A stretch of DNA of 64,000 nucleotides, from the NCBI RefSeq assembly GCF_028289705.1, contig NZ_JANQOI010000017.1, positions 1 to 64,000 of the forward strand. Direction: 5' to 3'. The notes beneath the pieces are model-generated. The model did no database searches. It was not told the origin of the DNA and saw only the letters and a list, made by a program, of their open reading frames with translations. Both the position numbers and the translations under genes were made by a program. Positions 8,976-17,669 of this stretch are shown here, one piece after another; the stretch's first letter is position 1, and every line of letters begins with the position of its first letter. This DNA is from Pelagibius sp. (GTDB taxonomy: Bacteria; Pseudomonadota; Alphaproteobacteria; Kiloniellales; Kiloniellaceae).

Positions 8976-10667
8976 TCAGGCGTGCAGCTCCTGACTGATC
9001 CGGGTGCCGTCGGGTGCGATCTTCTGTTCCCCGGCCGGAACCGCCGAGGGATCCTCCGACAGGGACTTCAAGAGTCCCCAGGTCATCGCCAGCAGCACGA
9101 AGGAAATCGGGAAGGCCGCCGCGATGGAGGCGGTCTGCAGTGCCCCCAGGCCGCCGGCCAGCAGCAGCACCGCCGCCACGAAGCCCTCGCCCATGCCCCA
9201 GATGATGCGGAAGACCTTCGGCGGGTTGTCGTCGCCCATGGACAGCATGGTGGTGATCACCAGGGTGCCCGAGTCCGAGGAGGTGATGAACCAGGACGCC
9301 AGCAGGAAGGTCGCCAGCGCCGACAGCGGCCAGGTCAGCCAACTGAGATCGCCGGCCCAGGAGGTCGTACCGAGGTTGGCGATGGTGCCGTAGAGCGCGT
9401 TGGGCAGGTTCCAGGCCCGCACCGTCTCGATGATCCCGGCACCGCCGGCCGCGGCCGGGCCGCCGGCAGCGGAGAGTTCCTGCCAGATGGCGTTGCCGCC
9501 GAACATGCAGAGCCAGAAGAAGGCGATGGTGGTGGGTACGAACATGACGCCGACCATGAACTCGCGGATTGTGCGGCCGCGCGAGATGCGGGCGATGAAC
9601 ATGCCGACGAAGGGCGCCCAGGAGATCCACCAGCCCCAGTAGAAGATGGTCCAGCCGCCCTGCCAGGCCGCGTTGCCCGGCTCGTTGGCGGTCCAGAAGC
9701 CCATGGGCACCACGTTCCAGAGGTAGTCGCCGATGGAGGTGACGAAGAAGCTCATCAGCCACTTGAAGGGGCCGAAGATCACGAAGGCGCCGAGGAGGAC
9801 CACCGACAGCCAGATGTTCCATTCGGAGATGATCCGGATGCCGTTGCCCACGCCGGAGACCGCGGAGACCGTCGCGATGATGGAGATCACCAGGATCAGG
9901 ACCAATTGGGTCGTGAGCCCCGGATCGATGCCGAAGAGCACGTTCAGGCCGGTGGCCATCTGGTTGACGCCGAGGCCCAGCGAGGTGGCGACACCGAACA
10001 CCGTGCCGAACACCGCGAGCAGGTCCACGGCATGGCCGACGGGCCCGTAAATGCGCTCGCCGATCAGCGGATAGAGCGAAGAGCGGAAGGTGAGCGGCAG
10101 CTTCTTGCGAAAGCCGAAGTAAGCAAGACAGAGGCCGACGATCACGTAAACCGCCCAGCCGTGGAAGCCCCAGTGGAAGTAGGTGACCCGCATGGCATCG
10201 ACGCCACGCTGGACGGTCATCGCGGTATGGCCGCTGAGATCGGCGTGGGGGTTGTTGGGATAGCCGAAGGCGCCGGAGTTGTCGAAATAGAAGATCGGCT
10301 CGGCGACCCCGAAGAACAGAATGCCGATGCCAACCCCGGCGGAGAAGAGCATGGCGAACCAGGAAAAGTTGCTGAACTCCGGCCGGCTGTCGTCATCGCC
10401 GAGGCGGACGCTGCCCCACTTGGAGAACATCAAGAATACGCAAATGAAAAACAGCACCGTCAGCGTGGTGATGTAGTACCAGCTCAGCCCGCTTTCGATC
10501 CACCCGCGGACCGCGCTGTAGACACTGCCGGCGAACTCCACGTTCAAAACGGTGAAGATGACAAAAGCCGCGACCATGCCTTTTGCGGCCAACCCCATGC
10601 CGGGATGCAGGCCGGTAAAGAAACCGGACTTCGCAACCAGATGGGAATTCGGGTTCGTCGATGACAT
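8976..10667 (-). CDS. BCCT family carnitine/betaine transporter
   Basis: A sodium- or proton-coupled transporter of quaternary ammonium compounds in the inner membrane. The family signature of aromatic residues in transmembrane helix 8 is plain: GGWTIFYWGWWISWAPFVG, followed by the amphipathic segment ISRGRTIREF. About twelve hydrophobic segments are present. The start at 10667 is chosen because GGGAGG lies six bases before the ATG; the frame is open 18 codons further upstream without a ribosome site. It is the third gene of a leftward operon behind a dehydrocarnitine-cleaving enzyme and a carnitine dehydrogenase, so carnitine is the most likely substrate; betaine or choline remain possible. 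Confidence 0.92.
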   Translation of the reverse strand: MSSTNPNSHLVAKSGFFTGLHPGMGLAAKGMVAAFVIFTVLNVEFAGSVYSAVRGWIESGLSWYYITTLTVLFFICVFLMFSKWGSVRLGDDDSRPEFSNFSWFAMLFSAGVGIGILFFGVAEPIFYFDNSGAFGYPNNPHADLSGHTAMTVQRGVDAMRVTYFHWGFHGWAVYVIVGLCLAYFGFRKKLPLTFRSSLYPLIGERIYGPVGHAVDLLAVFGTVFGVATSLGLGVNQMATGLNVLFGIDPGLTTQLVLILVISIIATVSAVSGVGNGIRIISEWNIWLSVVLLGAFVIFGPFKWLMSFFVTSIGDYLWNVVPMGFWTANEPGNAAWQGGWTIFYWGWWISWAPFVGMFIARISRGRTIREFMVGVMFVPTTIAFFWLCMFGGNAIWQELSAAGGPAAAGGAGIIETVRAWNLPNALYGTIANLGTTSWAGDLSWLTWPLSALATFLLASWFITSSDSGTLVITTMLSMGDDNPPKVFRIIWGMGEGFVAAVLLLAGGLGALQTASIAAAFPISFVLLAMTWGLLKSLSEDPSAVPAGEQKIAPDGTRISQELHA

Positions 10668-10745
10668 GCTTTTCCTCCCAGCTATTGTGTTCTTGGGCTT
10701 CCGCTGAAGCCATTGCCGCATCGCCTCTGCGGACGAGCGCTTGTC

Positions 10746-12188
10746 TTACGGTCGTTGCCCCACGAATCGACCGATACCTTCAGACTTGGGAAGCCTGGAG
10801 TGTTCGCCGAGGTAGTGCAACAGGGACTCTGAGATTCTTCTACCGGGAGGCGAAGATCTCCGGGTTTCAAGATCGACATGGAGCAACAGATGCTCGCCGG
10901 TCGCCGCCGGCTCCCCGTTTTCCCCGGTCAGTTGATGAAAGAGATGCAACTTCTTGCCGTCGCCGGCGACGACCTGGGTGGCGACCTTGATGCGCTCGCC
11001 TGCCATCACCTCGCCCAGATGGCGCAGGTGGGTTTCCACGGTGAAGTAGCTGTGGCCGCCCGCGATGTAGTCCGCGTCCGCGCCGATCAGTTCCATGAAA
11101 CGGTCGCTGGCCTGGGCGAAGACCTCCAGATAGTGGGCTTCGTTCATGTGGCCGTTGTAGTCGGTCCAGCTCTGGGGCACCTGCCTGTCGACGGTCAGGG
11201 TCGATCCGTTTGCGCCATGGGGCGCCGCCAGCGATGCCTCATGCCGCGACAGGGTTTCCCCGGCGCCCCAGGCGTTGGTTTTCAGGGCGCGCAGGATAGC
11301 CACCAGGTTGTCGTCGCGGATGGCCTCCAGTTCGCGGATCGAATGGCGGCCGGACTGCGCGTCCGACTGTGCGGCGATGCGGTCGACCAGTTCGTCAGTC
11401 AGCTCCGGCACGTCGGTGAGCTTGGTCCAGGGCCACTTCAGGGCCGGGCCGAACTGGCCGATGAAGTGGCGCATGCCGGCCTCGCCGCCGGCCATGCGGT
11501 AGGTCTCGAAGAGGCCCATCTGCGCCCAGCGCAGACCGAAGCCGAAGCGGATCGCGTCGTCGATCTCCTCGGTGGTGGCGATGCCGTCGCGCACCAGCCA
11601 GAGCGCCTCCCGCCAGACCGCCTCCAGCAGCCGGTCGGCGATGTGGGCGTCAATCTCCTTGCGCACGACCAGCGGCTTCATGCCGATCCCCGCCAGCAGG
11701 TCGCTGCATCGCGCGCGAATATCCTCACCGTTGGCCGGCGAGGGAACGACCTCCACCAGGGGCAGCAGATAGACCGGGTTGAAGGGATGGCAGACCAGGA
11801 GCTGCGCGGGCCTCGTCGCGCCGTCCTGAAGCTGCGAGGGCGTGAAGCCGGAGGTGGAGGAGCCGATGACAGCGTGCTCCGGCACGGCCGCCTGAATCTC
11901 CGCCAGCGTGCGGTGCTTCAGCTCGATGCGCTCCGGCACGCTTTCCTGCACCCAGTCCGCACTGTCGACGGCTTCGGCGAGGGACGCGCAGAACCGCAGC
12001 GTCCCTTCCGCCGGCAGGGCGCGGTCGTAGAGCGCCGGCAGGCTGCGCCGGGCGTTGGCCAGCACCGCCCCGATCTTGCGCTCGGCCTCGGGGTCGGGGT
12101 CGAAGACCGCGACCTCCCAGCCGTTCAGCAGGAAACGGGCGGCCCAGCCGCCGCCGATCACCCCGCCGCCGACGACGGCCGCTTTCAT
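10746..12188 (-). CDS. L-carnitine dehydrogenase fused to a betainyl-CoA thioesterase-type domain
   Basis: Oxidises L-carnitine to 3-dehydrocarnitine with NAD. The N-terminal 3-hydroxyacyl-CoA dehydrogenase-like part begins with the NAD motif [13 protein letters not shown] and contains [12 protein letters not shown] and [17 protein letters not shown]. From about residue 325 the chain continues into a 4HBT hot-dog domain marked by [20 protein letters not shown] near residue 344. In pseudomonads the dehydrogenase (CdhA) and the thioesterase (CdhB) are separate; fusions are known in other carnitine dehydrogenases of about 480-500 residues. The ATG overlaps the stop of the upstream BKACE gene (ATGA). 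The fusion would release glycine betaine from betainyl-CoA made by that neighbour. Confidence 0.9.
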   Translation of the reverse strand: MKAAVVGGGVIGGGWAARFLLNGWEVAVFDPDPEAERKIGAVLANARRSLPALYDRALPAEGTLRFCASLAEAVDSADWVQESVPERIELKHRTLAEIQAAVPEHAVIGSSTSGFTPSQLQDGATRPAQLLVCHPFNPVYLLPLVEVVPSPANGEDIRARCSDLLAGIGMKPLVVRKEIDAHIADRLLEAVWREALWLVRDGIATTEEIDDAIRFGFGLRWAQMGLFETYRMAGGEAGMRHFIGQFGPALKWPWTKLTDVPELTDELVDRIAAQSDAQSGRHSIRELEAIRDDNLVAILRALKTNAWGAGETLSRHEASLAAPHGANGSTLTVDRQVPQSWTDYNGHMNEAHYLEVFAQASDRFMELIGADADYIAGGHSYFTVETHLRHLGEVMAGERIKVATQVVAGDGKKLHLFHQLTGENGEPAATGEHLLLHVDLETRRSSPPGRRISESLLHYLGEHSRLPKSEGIGRFVGQRP

Positions 12189-13093
12189 CGCGGCGCCCGC
12201 TTCACCAGGCCCAGGCGCTGGCGCACCTCCTCGGGGGTCAGCACCCGCACCCCCAGGTTCTCGATGATGGTGACGGCGCGCTCGACCAGTTGCGCGTTGG
12301 TCGCCAGCACACCCTTCTCGAGGAAGAGATTGTCCTCCAGGCCGACACGCACGTTGCCGCCCGCCAGAACGGCGGCGGCGACATAGGGCATCTGGTGCCG
12401 GCCCAGGCTGAAGGCCGACCAGGTCCAGTCCCGGGGCACGTTGTTGACCATGGCCATCAGGGTGTTGAGGTCGTCGGGCGCCCCCCAGGGCACACCCATG
12501 CAGAGCTGCACCAGGGCCGGGCCCTCAAGCACCCCCTCCTCCACGAGTTGCTTGGCGAACCAGAGGTGCCCGGTGTCGAAGGCCTCAATCTCCGGGCGCA
12601 CGCCGAGTTCCGTCATCATCCGCCCCATTGCGCGCAGCATGCCCGGGGTGTTGGTCATCACGTAGTCGGCCTCGGCGAAGTTCATGGTGCCGCAGTCGAG
12701 GGTGCAGATCTCCGGCAGGCTGTCGGCGACATGGGCCATGCGCTCGGCGGCGCCGGCCATGTCGGTGCCCAGGCCCAGGGGAAGCGGCGCCTCGGTCCCG
12801 CCGAAGACCATGTCCCCGCCCATGCCGGCGGTGAGGTTCAGCACCACGTCGGTCTTGGCGTCGCGAATGCGCTCGGTGACCTCGCGGTAGAGGGCCGGAT
12901 CGCGCGCCGGCGCGCCGGTCTCGGGGTTGCGCACGTGGCAATGGACGATGGCCGCCCCGGCCTGGGCGGCGGCAATGGCGCTCTCGGCGATCTCTTTGGG
13001 GCTGCGCGGCACATGGGGACTGCGGTCCTGGGTCTGGCCGGAGCCCGTGACGGCGCAGGTGATGAAGACCTCTTTGTTGATGTTCAGCGGCAT
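12185..13093 (-). CDS. BKACE family 3-dehydrocarnitine cleavage enzyme
   Basis: Zinc-dependent beta-keto acid cleavage enzyme (DUF849/BKACE), which transfers the acetyl part of a beta-keto acid to acetyl-CoA. Here the substrate is most likely 3-dehydrocarnitine, giving betainyl-CoA and acetoacetate, as for pseudomonad CdhC. The metal-binding [10 protein letters not shown] near residue 50 and the C-terminal [13 protein letters not shown] are both present. The ATG at 13093 is preceded by GGGAGG at seven bases; the frame is open 16 codons upstream without support. It is the first gene of the carnitine operon, coupled by ATGA to the dehydrogenase-thioesterase gene. Confidence 0.92.
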   Translation of the reverse strand: MPLNINKEVFITCAVTGSGQTQDRSPHVPRSPKEIAESAIAAAQAGAAIVHCHVRNPETGAPARDPALYREVTERIRDAKTDVVLNLTAGMGGDMVFGGTEAPLPLGLGTDMAGAAERMAHVADSLPEICTLDCGTMNFAEADYVMTNTPGMLRAMGRMMTELGVRPEIEAFDTGHLWFAKQLVEEGVLEGPALVQLCMGVPWGAPDDLNTLMAMVNNVPRDWTWSAFSLGRHQMPYVAAAVLAGGNVRVGLEDNLFLEKGVLATNAQLVERAVTIIENLGVRVLTPEEVRQRLGLVKRAPR

Positions 13094-13212
13094 CGCCCCA
13101 CCTCCCAAAGCCGGCACGCCATTAGCGGCGGCCGGGCCCACTTCGTTCCTTCGCAGAAGCCTAGCGGCGATAGTGCATCGATGATTTGCCTAATCTGCCT
13201 TATATTTTGCGA
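13094..13212. promoter_or_regulatory. Divergent promoter region of carnitine operon and its regulator
   Basis: A short AT-richer stretch just before the rightward regulator carries TATATT at 13201-13206 with TCGATG at 13178-13183, a 17-base spacing. This would place the transcript start at or next to the ATG at 13213. The operon promoter facing left must also be in this region, but I cannot place it. Confidence 0.4.
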
Positions 13213-14175
13213 ATGTCGCCAAACCCTGCCTTGCGGCTGCGTATGCTGCTGTTCGACGGCTTCTCCAACATGGTGCTCGCCAGTGCCGTGGAGCCCTTAC
13301 GGGCGGCCCGCGATCTCTCGGCCGAGGCGCCGCCGTTCTCCTGGCACCTGGCCACCATCGACGGTGCCCCGGCGGTCAGTTCCAGCGGGCTGGAGCTGCG
13401 TCCCGACAGCGCGCTGGCCGAGGGCGGCGCCTTCGACGCGCTTTTCGTGATCAGCGGCTACAGCGTCCGCCGCCACGCGACCCCAACCGTGCTCCGGGCG
13501 ATCCGCCGGGCGGCGCGCAAGGCCCGAATTCTCGGCGGCCTCGACATGGGCGCCTGGCTGCTGGCCGAGGCCGGACTTCTGACCGGCTACCGGGCAACGG
13601 TCCACTGGCAGGACCTGGCGGCCTTCGAGGAACGCTTCCTGGAGGTGGCGGTCAGCGGCGAGCGTTTCGTCATCGACCGCAACCGCATCACCGCCGGCGG
13701 CGCCTCCACGGTCATGACCCTGATGCTGAAATTGATCCGCGAGGCCGCCGGCGACGCCCTGGCCTACGACGTCTCCAACCTCTTCGTCTACGACGTGGAG
13801 GGCAACTACAGCCGGGGCCGGGGCGCGCGCAGCGGCGCGCTCGTGAAAGCACCGCAGCTCGAACAGGCCATCACCGCCATGCGCGCCAGCGTCGAGGAAC
13901 CGCTGGCCCTCCCGCGGATCGCCGAGGCCGCGGGGGTCTCGCCGCGCAGCCTAGACCGCCTCTTTCACCGCGAGCTGGGCCTCTCGCCCGGGCGCTACTA
14001 CCAGATGATCCGCCTCAACCTCGCCCGCTCCCTGGCCGAGGAGACCGACCTTCCGGTCTCCGAGATCGCGGCGCGCAGCGGCTTCGCCTCCTCGGCGACC
14101 CTCTCCCGCGCCTTCTCCCAGACCTTCGGCCGCACGCTGCGTGAAACCCGCCGCCTCACCCGCCCCGCGCGGTGA
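13213..14175 (+). CDS. AraC family regulator with N-terminal GATase1-like domain (CdhR/GbdR type)
   Basis: A transcription activator with an N-terminal DJ-1/PfpI-like domain (MLLFDGFSNMVLASAVEPLR through GGLDMGAWLLAEAGLL) and a C-terminal AraC pair of helix-turn-helix motifs (LPRIAEAAGVSPRSLDRLF and VSEIAARSGFASSATLSRAF). The ligand domain is the kind found in GbdR and CdhR, regulators of betaine and carnitine catabolism. It is divergent from the carnitine operon, so it most likely senses carnitine or an intermediate and activates that operon. I chose the ATG at 13213; the frame opens nine codons earlier, but that segment overlaps the probable promoter. No Shine-Dalgarno sequence is visible. 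Confidence 0.88.
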   Translation: MSPNPALRLRMLLFDGFSNMVLASAVEPLRAARDLSAEAPPFSWHLATIDGAPAVSSSGLELRPDSALAEGGAFDALFVISGYSVRRHATPTVLRAIRRAARKARILGGLDMGAWLLAEAGLLTGYRATVHWQDLAAFEERFLEVAVSGERFVIDRNRITAGGASTVMTLMLKLIREAAGDALAYDVSNLFVYDVEGNYSRGRGARSGALVKAPQLEQAITAMRASVEEPLALPRIAEAAGVSPRSLDRLFHRELGLSPGRYYQMIRLNLARSLAEETDLPVSEIAARSGFASSATLSRAFSQTFGRTLRETRRLTRPAR

Positions 14176-14198
14176 GACAGTCGCACCACCGCCTCACA

Positions 14199-14284
14199 CT
14201 TCGAGACGCCGTCTGACGACGGCTCCTCAGGATGAGCCTCCCACGCGACCTCATGCTGAGGAAGCGCGCAGCGCTGTCTCGAAG
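14199..14284. repeat. REP-like extragenic palindrome
   Basis: An imperfect 86-base palindrome lying between two convergent genes. Outer arms CTTCGAGAC (14199-14207) and GTCTCGAAG (14276-14284) are perfect; inner arms CTCCTCAGGATGAG (14223-14236) and CTCATGCTGAGGAA (14250-14263) pair with two mismatches. This wording matches the dispersed palindromic repeats common between genes of many alphaproteobacteria. Here it may also serve as a terminator for both neighbours. Confidence 0.75.
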
Positions 14285-14295
14285 CATGGGGTCCG

Positions 14296-14925
14296 CTATG
14301 CCCCCGGTGATTTCGGCAGGGTGACGCCGATCATGCAGTCGCGGGTGACCAGCTCGGCCAGGGCCGCTTCGTCCAGGCCCTCGCTGCCGGCGGGCCGGGC
14401 GGGGAGCACCATGTAGCGCAGGTCGGCGGTCGAATCGTGCACCCGCAGCTCGACATCGTCGGGGATCGCGGTGCCGAATTCGGCCAGCACGGCGCGGGGT
14501 TCGCGCACTGCGCGGCTGCGGTAGCTGCGCGCCTTGTACCAGTCCGGCGGCAGACCGATGAGGTTGCGCGGATAGCAGGAGCAGAGGGTGCAGACGATGA
14601 CGTTGTGCACCCCGGCGGTGTTCTCCACCGCGCGGATGGGAATGATGCCGGCGTCGATGCCAAGTTCCTCCGCCGCCTTGTTCACGTCCACCAGCAGGCG
14701 CGCCTTGAAGTCCGGGTCGACCCAGGCGCGGGCCACCACCCGGGCGCCGCCGGCCGGGCTCTTGGAATCGATGGACTCCAGGGTGGCGCGCAGTTCCTCC
14801 CCGGTGATGATGCCCTTTTCGATGAGGAGCTGGCCCACCGCCTCGGTCATCGCCTGATAGTGGGTGAGCGGCGTTTCCTCCAGGTCCGGCTGGTGCGGGT
14901 GGGGATGGGAATGATCGTGCGCCAT
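14296..14925 (-). CDS. Nitrile hydratase alpha / thiocyanate hydrolase gamma-type subunit, cobalt form
   Basis: Catalytic metal-binding subunit of the nitrile hydratase superfamily, 209 residues. The metal claw motif is VCTLCSCYPRNLIGLPPDWY; threonine after the first Cys marks the cobalt type (iron enzymes have Ser). The two later cysteines are normally oxidised to sulfinic and sulfenic acids. The N-terminus is unusual: MAHDHSHPHPHQP carries five histidines in eleven residues, a possible metal-binding tail. The frame is open upstream to 15072, but that part overlaps the preceding gene, so the ATG at 14925 is chosen. It is the last of three tightly spaced genes and ends at the REP-like palindrome. 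Substrate (nitrile, thiocyanate or other) is not decidable from sequence. Confidence 0.88.
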   Translation of the reverse strand: MAHDHSHPHPHQPDLEETPLTHYQAMTEAVGQLLIEKGIITGEELRATLESIDSKSPAGGARVVARAWVDPDFKARLLVDVNKAAEELGIDAGIIPIRAVENTAGVHNVIVCTLCSCYPRNLIGLPPDWYKARSYRSRAVREPRAVLAEFGTAIPDDVELRVHDSTADLRYMVLPARPAGSEGLDEAALAELVTRDCMIGVTLPKSPGA

Positions 14926-14929
14926 GGTC

Positions 14930-15220
14930 TCAGGCCTCCGCCGGGTCGAGCCAGTTTTCGTAGATGTCGACGACGGTGCTGTCCGCCGCGCCGCCGCCAT
15001 AGTCGTCCCAGAGCTCTGCCGTCTGGAACTGCACGCGGTAGAGCGGCAGGGCCGGCTCCCCGTCACGCCCATAGGCCAGGGCCTCAGGGTTGCGGTAGGC
15101 GCCCATAATCTCGGTCACCACGCCGGTCTTGCCGCGCACGAAAAACGGCGTGCGCACATGGCCCGGCGGATAGGCCGCGCGCACCGAGACTTTGGCGCCG
15201 ATGGCGAAGCGTGCCGTCAT
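14930..15220 (-). CDS. Nitrile hydratase beta C-terminal-type subunit (thiocyanate hydrolase alpha-like)
   Basis: A 96-residue protein that corresponds to the C-terminal SH3-like half of nitrile hydratase beta: VRTPFFVRGKTGVV, a central LPLYRVQFQTAELW and DIYENWLDP near the end. The arginine in FFVRGK matches the region that contacts the oxidised cysteines in the known enzymes. It has its own Shine-Dalgarno GGGAGGG six bases before the ATG and sits four bases upstream of the alpha-type gene. So the beta half is a genuine separate gene and not a frameshift fragment. Confidence 0.85.
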   Translation of the reverse strand: MTARFAIGAKVSVRAAYPPGHVRTPFFVRGKTGVVTEIMGAYRNPEALAYGRDGEPALPLYRVQFQTAELWDDYGGGAADSTVVDIYENWLDPAEA

Positions 15221-15234
15221 GACCGCCCTCCCGC

Positions 15235-15591
15235 TCAGGCCTTGGGCTCGGCGTCGGCGACGCCGCCGGCGGGCCAGTCGGCGGTGATCTCCGCCATGCG
15301 CCGGCCCAGTTCGTCGATCTCGATGACGCCTTTCTCGACGAGGAGGTTGGTGATGGAGGCGATCCAGCGCTCATAGTAGCTGAGCTCGTCGTAGACCCCG
15401 GGGCCGAGTTCCTCGATGCCGCGGCGCAGCTCGTCGACGGTGATGATACGGCGCTTCTGGTCGCTCACCAGGCGCAGGATGGCGTCCACCTTCTTTTCCC
15501 AGGGCGCATAGTCGTGCTCGGCCCCAGGACCGGAGGGGTCCACCGGCCCCGCGTCCAGCCCGCCCATGTCGTGGTGTCTGCGTAAGACCAT
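15235..15591 (-). CDS. Nitrile hydratase beta N-terminal-type subunit (thiocyanate hydrolase beta-like)
   Basis: A 118-residue protein matching the N-terminal half of nitrile hydratase beta. It begins with the family hallmark HHDMGGLDAGPV and has the helical YYERWIASITNLLVEKGVI segment, whose arginine aligns with the one that hydrogen-bonds the metal claw in known structures. It is the first gene of the three-gene operon; 14 bases separate it from the next gene. The order N-half, C-half, catalytic subunit is that of thiocyanate hydrolase genes. AGAGGGA lies about nine bases before the ATG. Confidence 0.85.
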   Translation of the reverse strand: MVLRRHHDMGGLDAGPVDPSGPGAEHDYAPWEKKVDAILRLVSDQKRRIITVDELRRGIEELGPGVYDELSYYERWIASITNLLVEKGVIEIDELGRRMAEITADWPAGGVADAEPKA

Positions 15592-15714
15592 CGCTTCGCC
15601 GTCCCTCTTCGATTGCGGTCGCGGGAAGTATCCGCCGCCAAACCAGACAGCGTCAACGCCCCTGGAGACGAGCCTTCAAATTCGGGGTAGGCGCAACACA
15701 TCAGCACACAGAAG

Positions 15715-15723
15715 TGGTATAAT
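15715..15723 (+). promoter_or_regulatory. Extended -10 promoter for the phosphoesterase gene
   Basis: TGG followed directly by a perfect TATAAT (15718-15723) makes an extended -10 element. No good -35 hexamer is found at 16-18 bases upstream, as is usual for this promoter type. The start would be near 15730, giving a leader of about 145 bases before the ATG at 15876. Confidence 0.5.
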
Positions 15724-15875
15724 GAAGTCACAAAAGACACCTAGACTTGCATCGGCGGTAGCCGTGAAGGGGCTGGCCTCTTCGGTTCACCGGAAAGCTC
15801 TGGCTGCCGCTATTGGCTTTGCTCAGCCAGCTCGTGAAGAGGTTTCGGGAAGGGCGCAAAGCAGGGGGGTGTGCC

Positions 15876-17669
15876 ATGGAACTTGTTGAATCAGTTGCGT
15901 TCGGCATCGAAGTAGCAAGTTGGCTCATCGCCAAGATCGACGATCTCATTGTTCGGATTATCGGACTTGGATTGCTTTTGGTTGTGGCCGCTTACGCCTG
16001 GTCCAATAGGCAGCAGCTTCTTGCGCCCAAATTGAGCGCCGATGCCGATCCGTCCCAAATTGTGTTCCCCCCAAGTCGTCTGCTTTATCTTACGAAGCTC
16101 GGCGCCGGCCTCGCTGCATCGGGCGCCTTGCTCTTCGGGGCCTACTCCCTGGATGAACTCGACCAGGGAGCCTTCACCTGGCCGGACACCCCGGCCGGCA
16201 GACCCGAGGCAGGCGGGACCGCCCAGCCGGGCTCCGATGGCGCCACGTCCGCCGCCCTTCCATCGCCTGTACCGGGGCCGGCCTTGCTGGCGCGTTGGGT
16301 CCAGGTCGTCCCGGCGGAGCCGGCTTGCAGCCTGCCGCCCTGGTTGCCGGCAGCGGAGATCGCCGATGCACCTTTGCCGGATCGCTGCGGCTTCGGCTTC
16401 CTTGTCCGGACCGTCCTGTCGCCGGAGGCCAACTGCCCAACCGTTAAGGTCCGCTACGGCGCCGCGGTCGGTGCCGGCGCCGGGCTCCACAGCCTCGTCC
16501 TTCGGGAACGCCGCAATCCGGACGTCGAGCGCTACCCCGTGCTCGTTTGCGAGGCCACACTCGTAGACCCGGAAAGGGCGCGGTCCGTGACCTTCGCAGA
16601 CGGCGGCAGCATCGCCTTGTCCACGCGCCTGCACGCCGACAGCGGACCTGAGCTGTTGGCGATCTTCGGCGATACCGGATGCCGCGACGACCGCGATCAG
16701 GATTGCAGCGGGGCAAACTGGCCCTTTGCACACTTGGCCGAGGATGTCGCCGGTCAGGAAAACGGAAGCGGCCGCGGTACCCCGGACCTTGTGATCCACC
16801 TGGGCGATTTCATTTACGGCGGCGGCGACTTCTGGGCGGCCTGGCAGTACGAGTTCTTCCGCCCGGCAAAGCCGCTGTTGGAGGCGGCCCCCTGGATTAT
16901 GGTCCGCGGCAACCACGAAGGCTGCGGCGGCGACGCCCCGCGCGGCTGGCTGCTGTTCTTCGACTACCGCCCCGGCGACGGCGGGACCGACACCTGCGCC
17001 AGCACCGACCGCGCCCACCTGGTGCCGAGCTACGCCCTCGATCTGCCCAACGGCCGGCGGCTCATCGTGACCGACAGTTCCAACGCTTTCGCCGCCGAGC
17101 GCGCAAGAGCGCTGGGGTCGAACTGCGGGTCAATCGGTTCAGAAGAGGCGCAGAATTCGGAGAGCCGGCTAGACCCCAAAGATCAACCCGGTTGCGAACG
17201 ATTTACGCGGCAGTTCGAACATGTCGAGTACCTGGCGTCAGATACCGGGTTGGACTGGCTGATCACTCACGTGCCGGTCTTTGCCGTTGAAAAGGCCCAC
17301 GAAGCGAAATGGGCACCCAAATCGTCTGCGATGATGTTGGCAGCATCGCGGTCCGTAGGGGCGGACGGAGAAACGGGGGTCGACCTGGTCCTCTCTGGGG
17401 ACCGTCACTTGCTGCAAATTGTGCAGCCTGAGGAGATCGATGTTGCGCAAGTTACGATAGGAACCGGCGGCGTTAACCTCGACCCGGTGCCCGGACAGCT
17501 AAAGGGAACAGAGCAATCTATGGGATCGTGGGACGTGTGCACCGATGCCCGCCACGGAATGGTCTGGGCGACGCTCACTGCCGGCAACTACCGGTTCGCC
17601 TTTCAGCCCCTCGGTCCATCCGCCGGGGGCGATTGCGATGAGATGTTGGCAGACATACGCGATCGCTAG
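15876..17669 (+). CDS. Membrane-anchored metallophosphoesterase
   Basis: A calcineurin-like phosphoesterase of about 597 residues. Two hydrophobic segments near the N-terminus (around residues 25-43 and 73-92) anchor it. After a Pro/Ala-rich linker the catalytic domain shows the dimetal motifs in order: FGDTG near residue 265, LGDFIYGGGDF near 310, VRGNHEGCGG near 344, THVPVF and SGDRHLLQ towards the C-terminus. Several Cys suggest an extracytoplasmic location of the catalytic part. The ATG at 15876 follows AGGGGGGT; the frame opens 21 codons earlier without a ribosome site. The substrate is unknown. It faces away from the nitrile hydratase-like operon and appears monocistronic. Confidence 0.85.
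   Translation: MELVESVAFGIEVASWLIAKIDDLIVRIIGLGLLLVVAAYAWSNRQQLLAPKLSADADPSQIVFPPSRLLYLTKLGAGLAASGALLFGAYSLDELDQGAFTWPDTPAGRPEAGGTAQPGSDGATSAALPSPVPGPALLARWVQVVPAEPACSLPPWLPAAEIADAPLPDRCGFGFLVRTVLSPEANCPTVKVRYGAAVGAGAGLHSLVLRERRNPDVERYPVLVCEATLVDPERARSVTFADGGSIALSTRLHADSGPELLAIFGDTGCRDDRDQDCSGANWPFAHLAEDVAGQENGSGRGTPDLVIHLGDFIYGGGDFWAAWQYEFFRPAKPLLEAAPWIMVRGNHEGCGGDAPRGWLLFFDYRPGDGGTDTCASTDRAHLVPSYALDLPNGRRLIVTDSSNAFAAERARALGSNCGSIGSEEAQNSESRLDPKDQPGCERFTRQFEHVEYLASDTGLDWLITHVPVFAVEKAHEAKWAPKSSAMMLAASRSVGADGETGVDLVLSGDRHLLQIVQPEEIDVAQVTIGTGGVNLDPVPGQLKGTEQSMGSWDVCTDARHGMVWATLTAGNYRFAFQPLGPSAGGDCDEMLADIRDR

Noticed and set aside
14930..15591. Frameshift splitting a single nitrile hydratase beta gene
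   Set aside because: The downstream half has its own Shine-Dalgarno sequence and ATG after a 14-base spacer, and the split matches the known three-subunit relatives.
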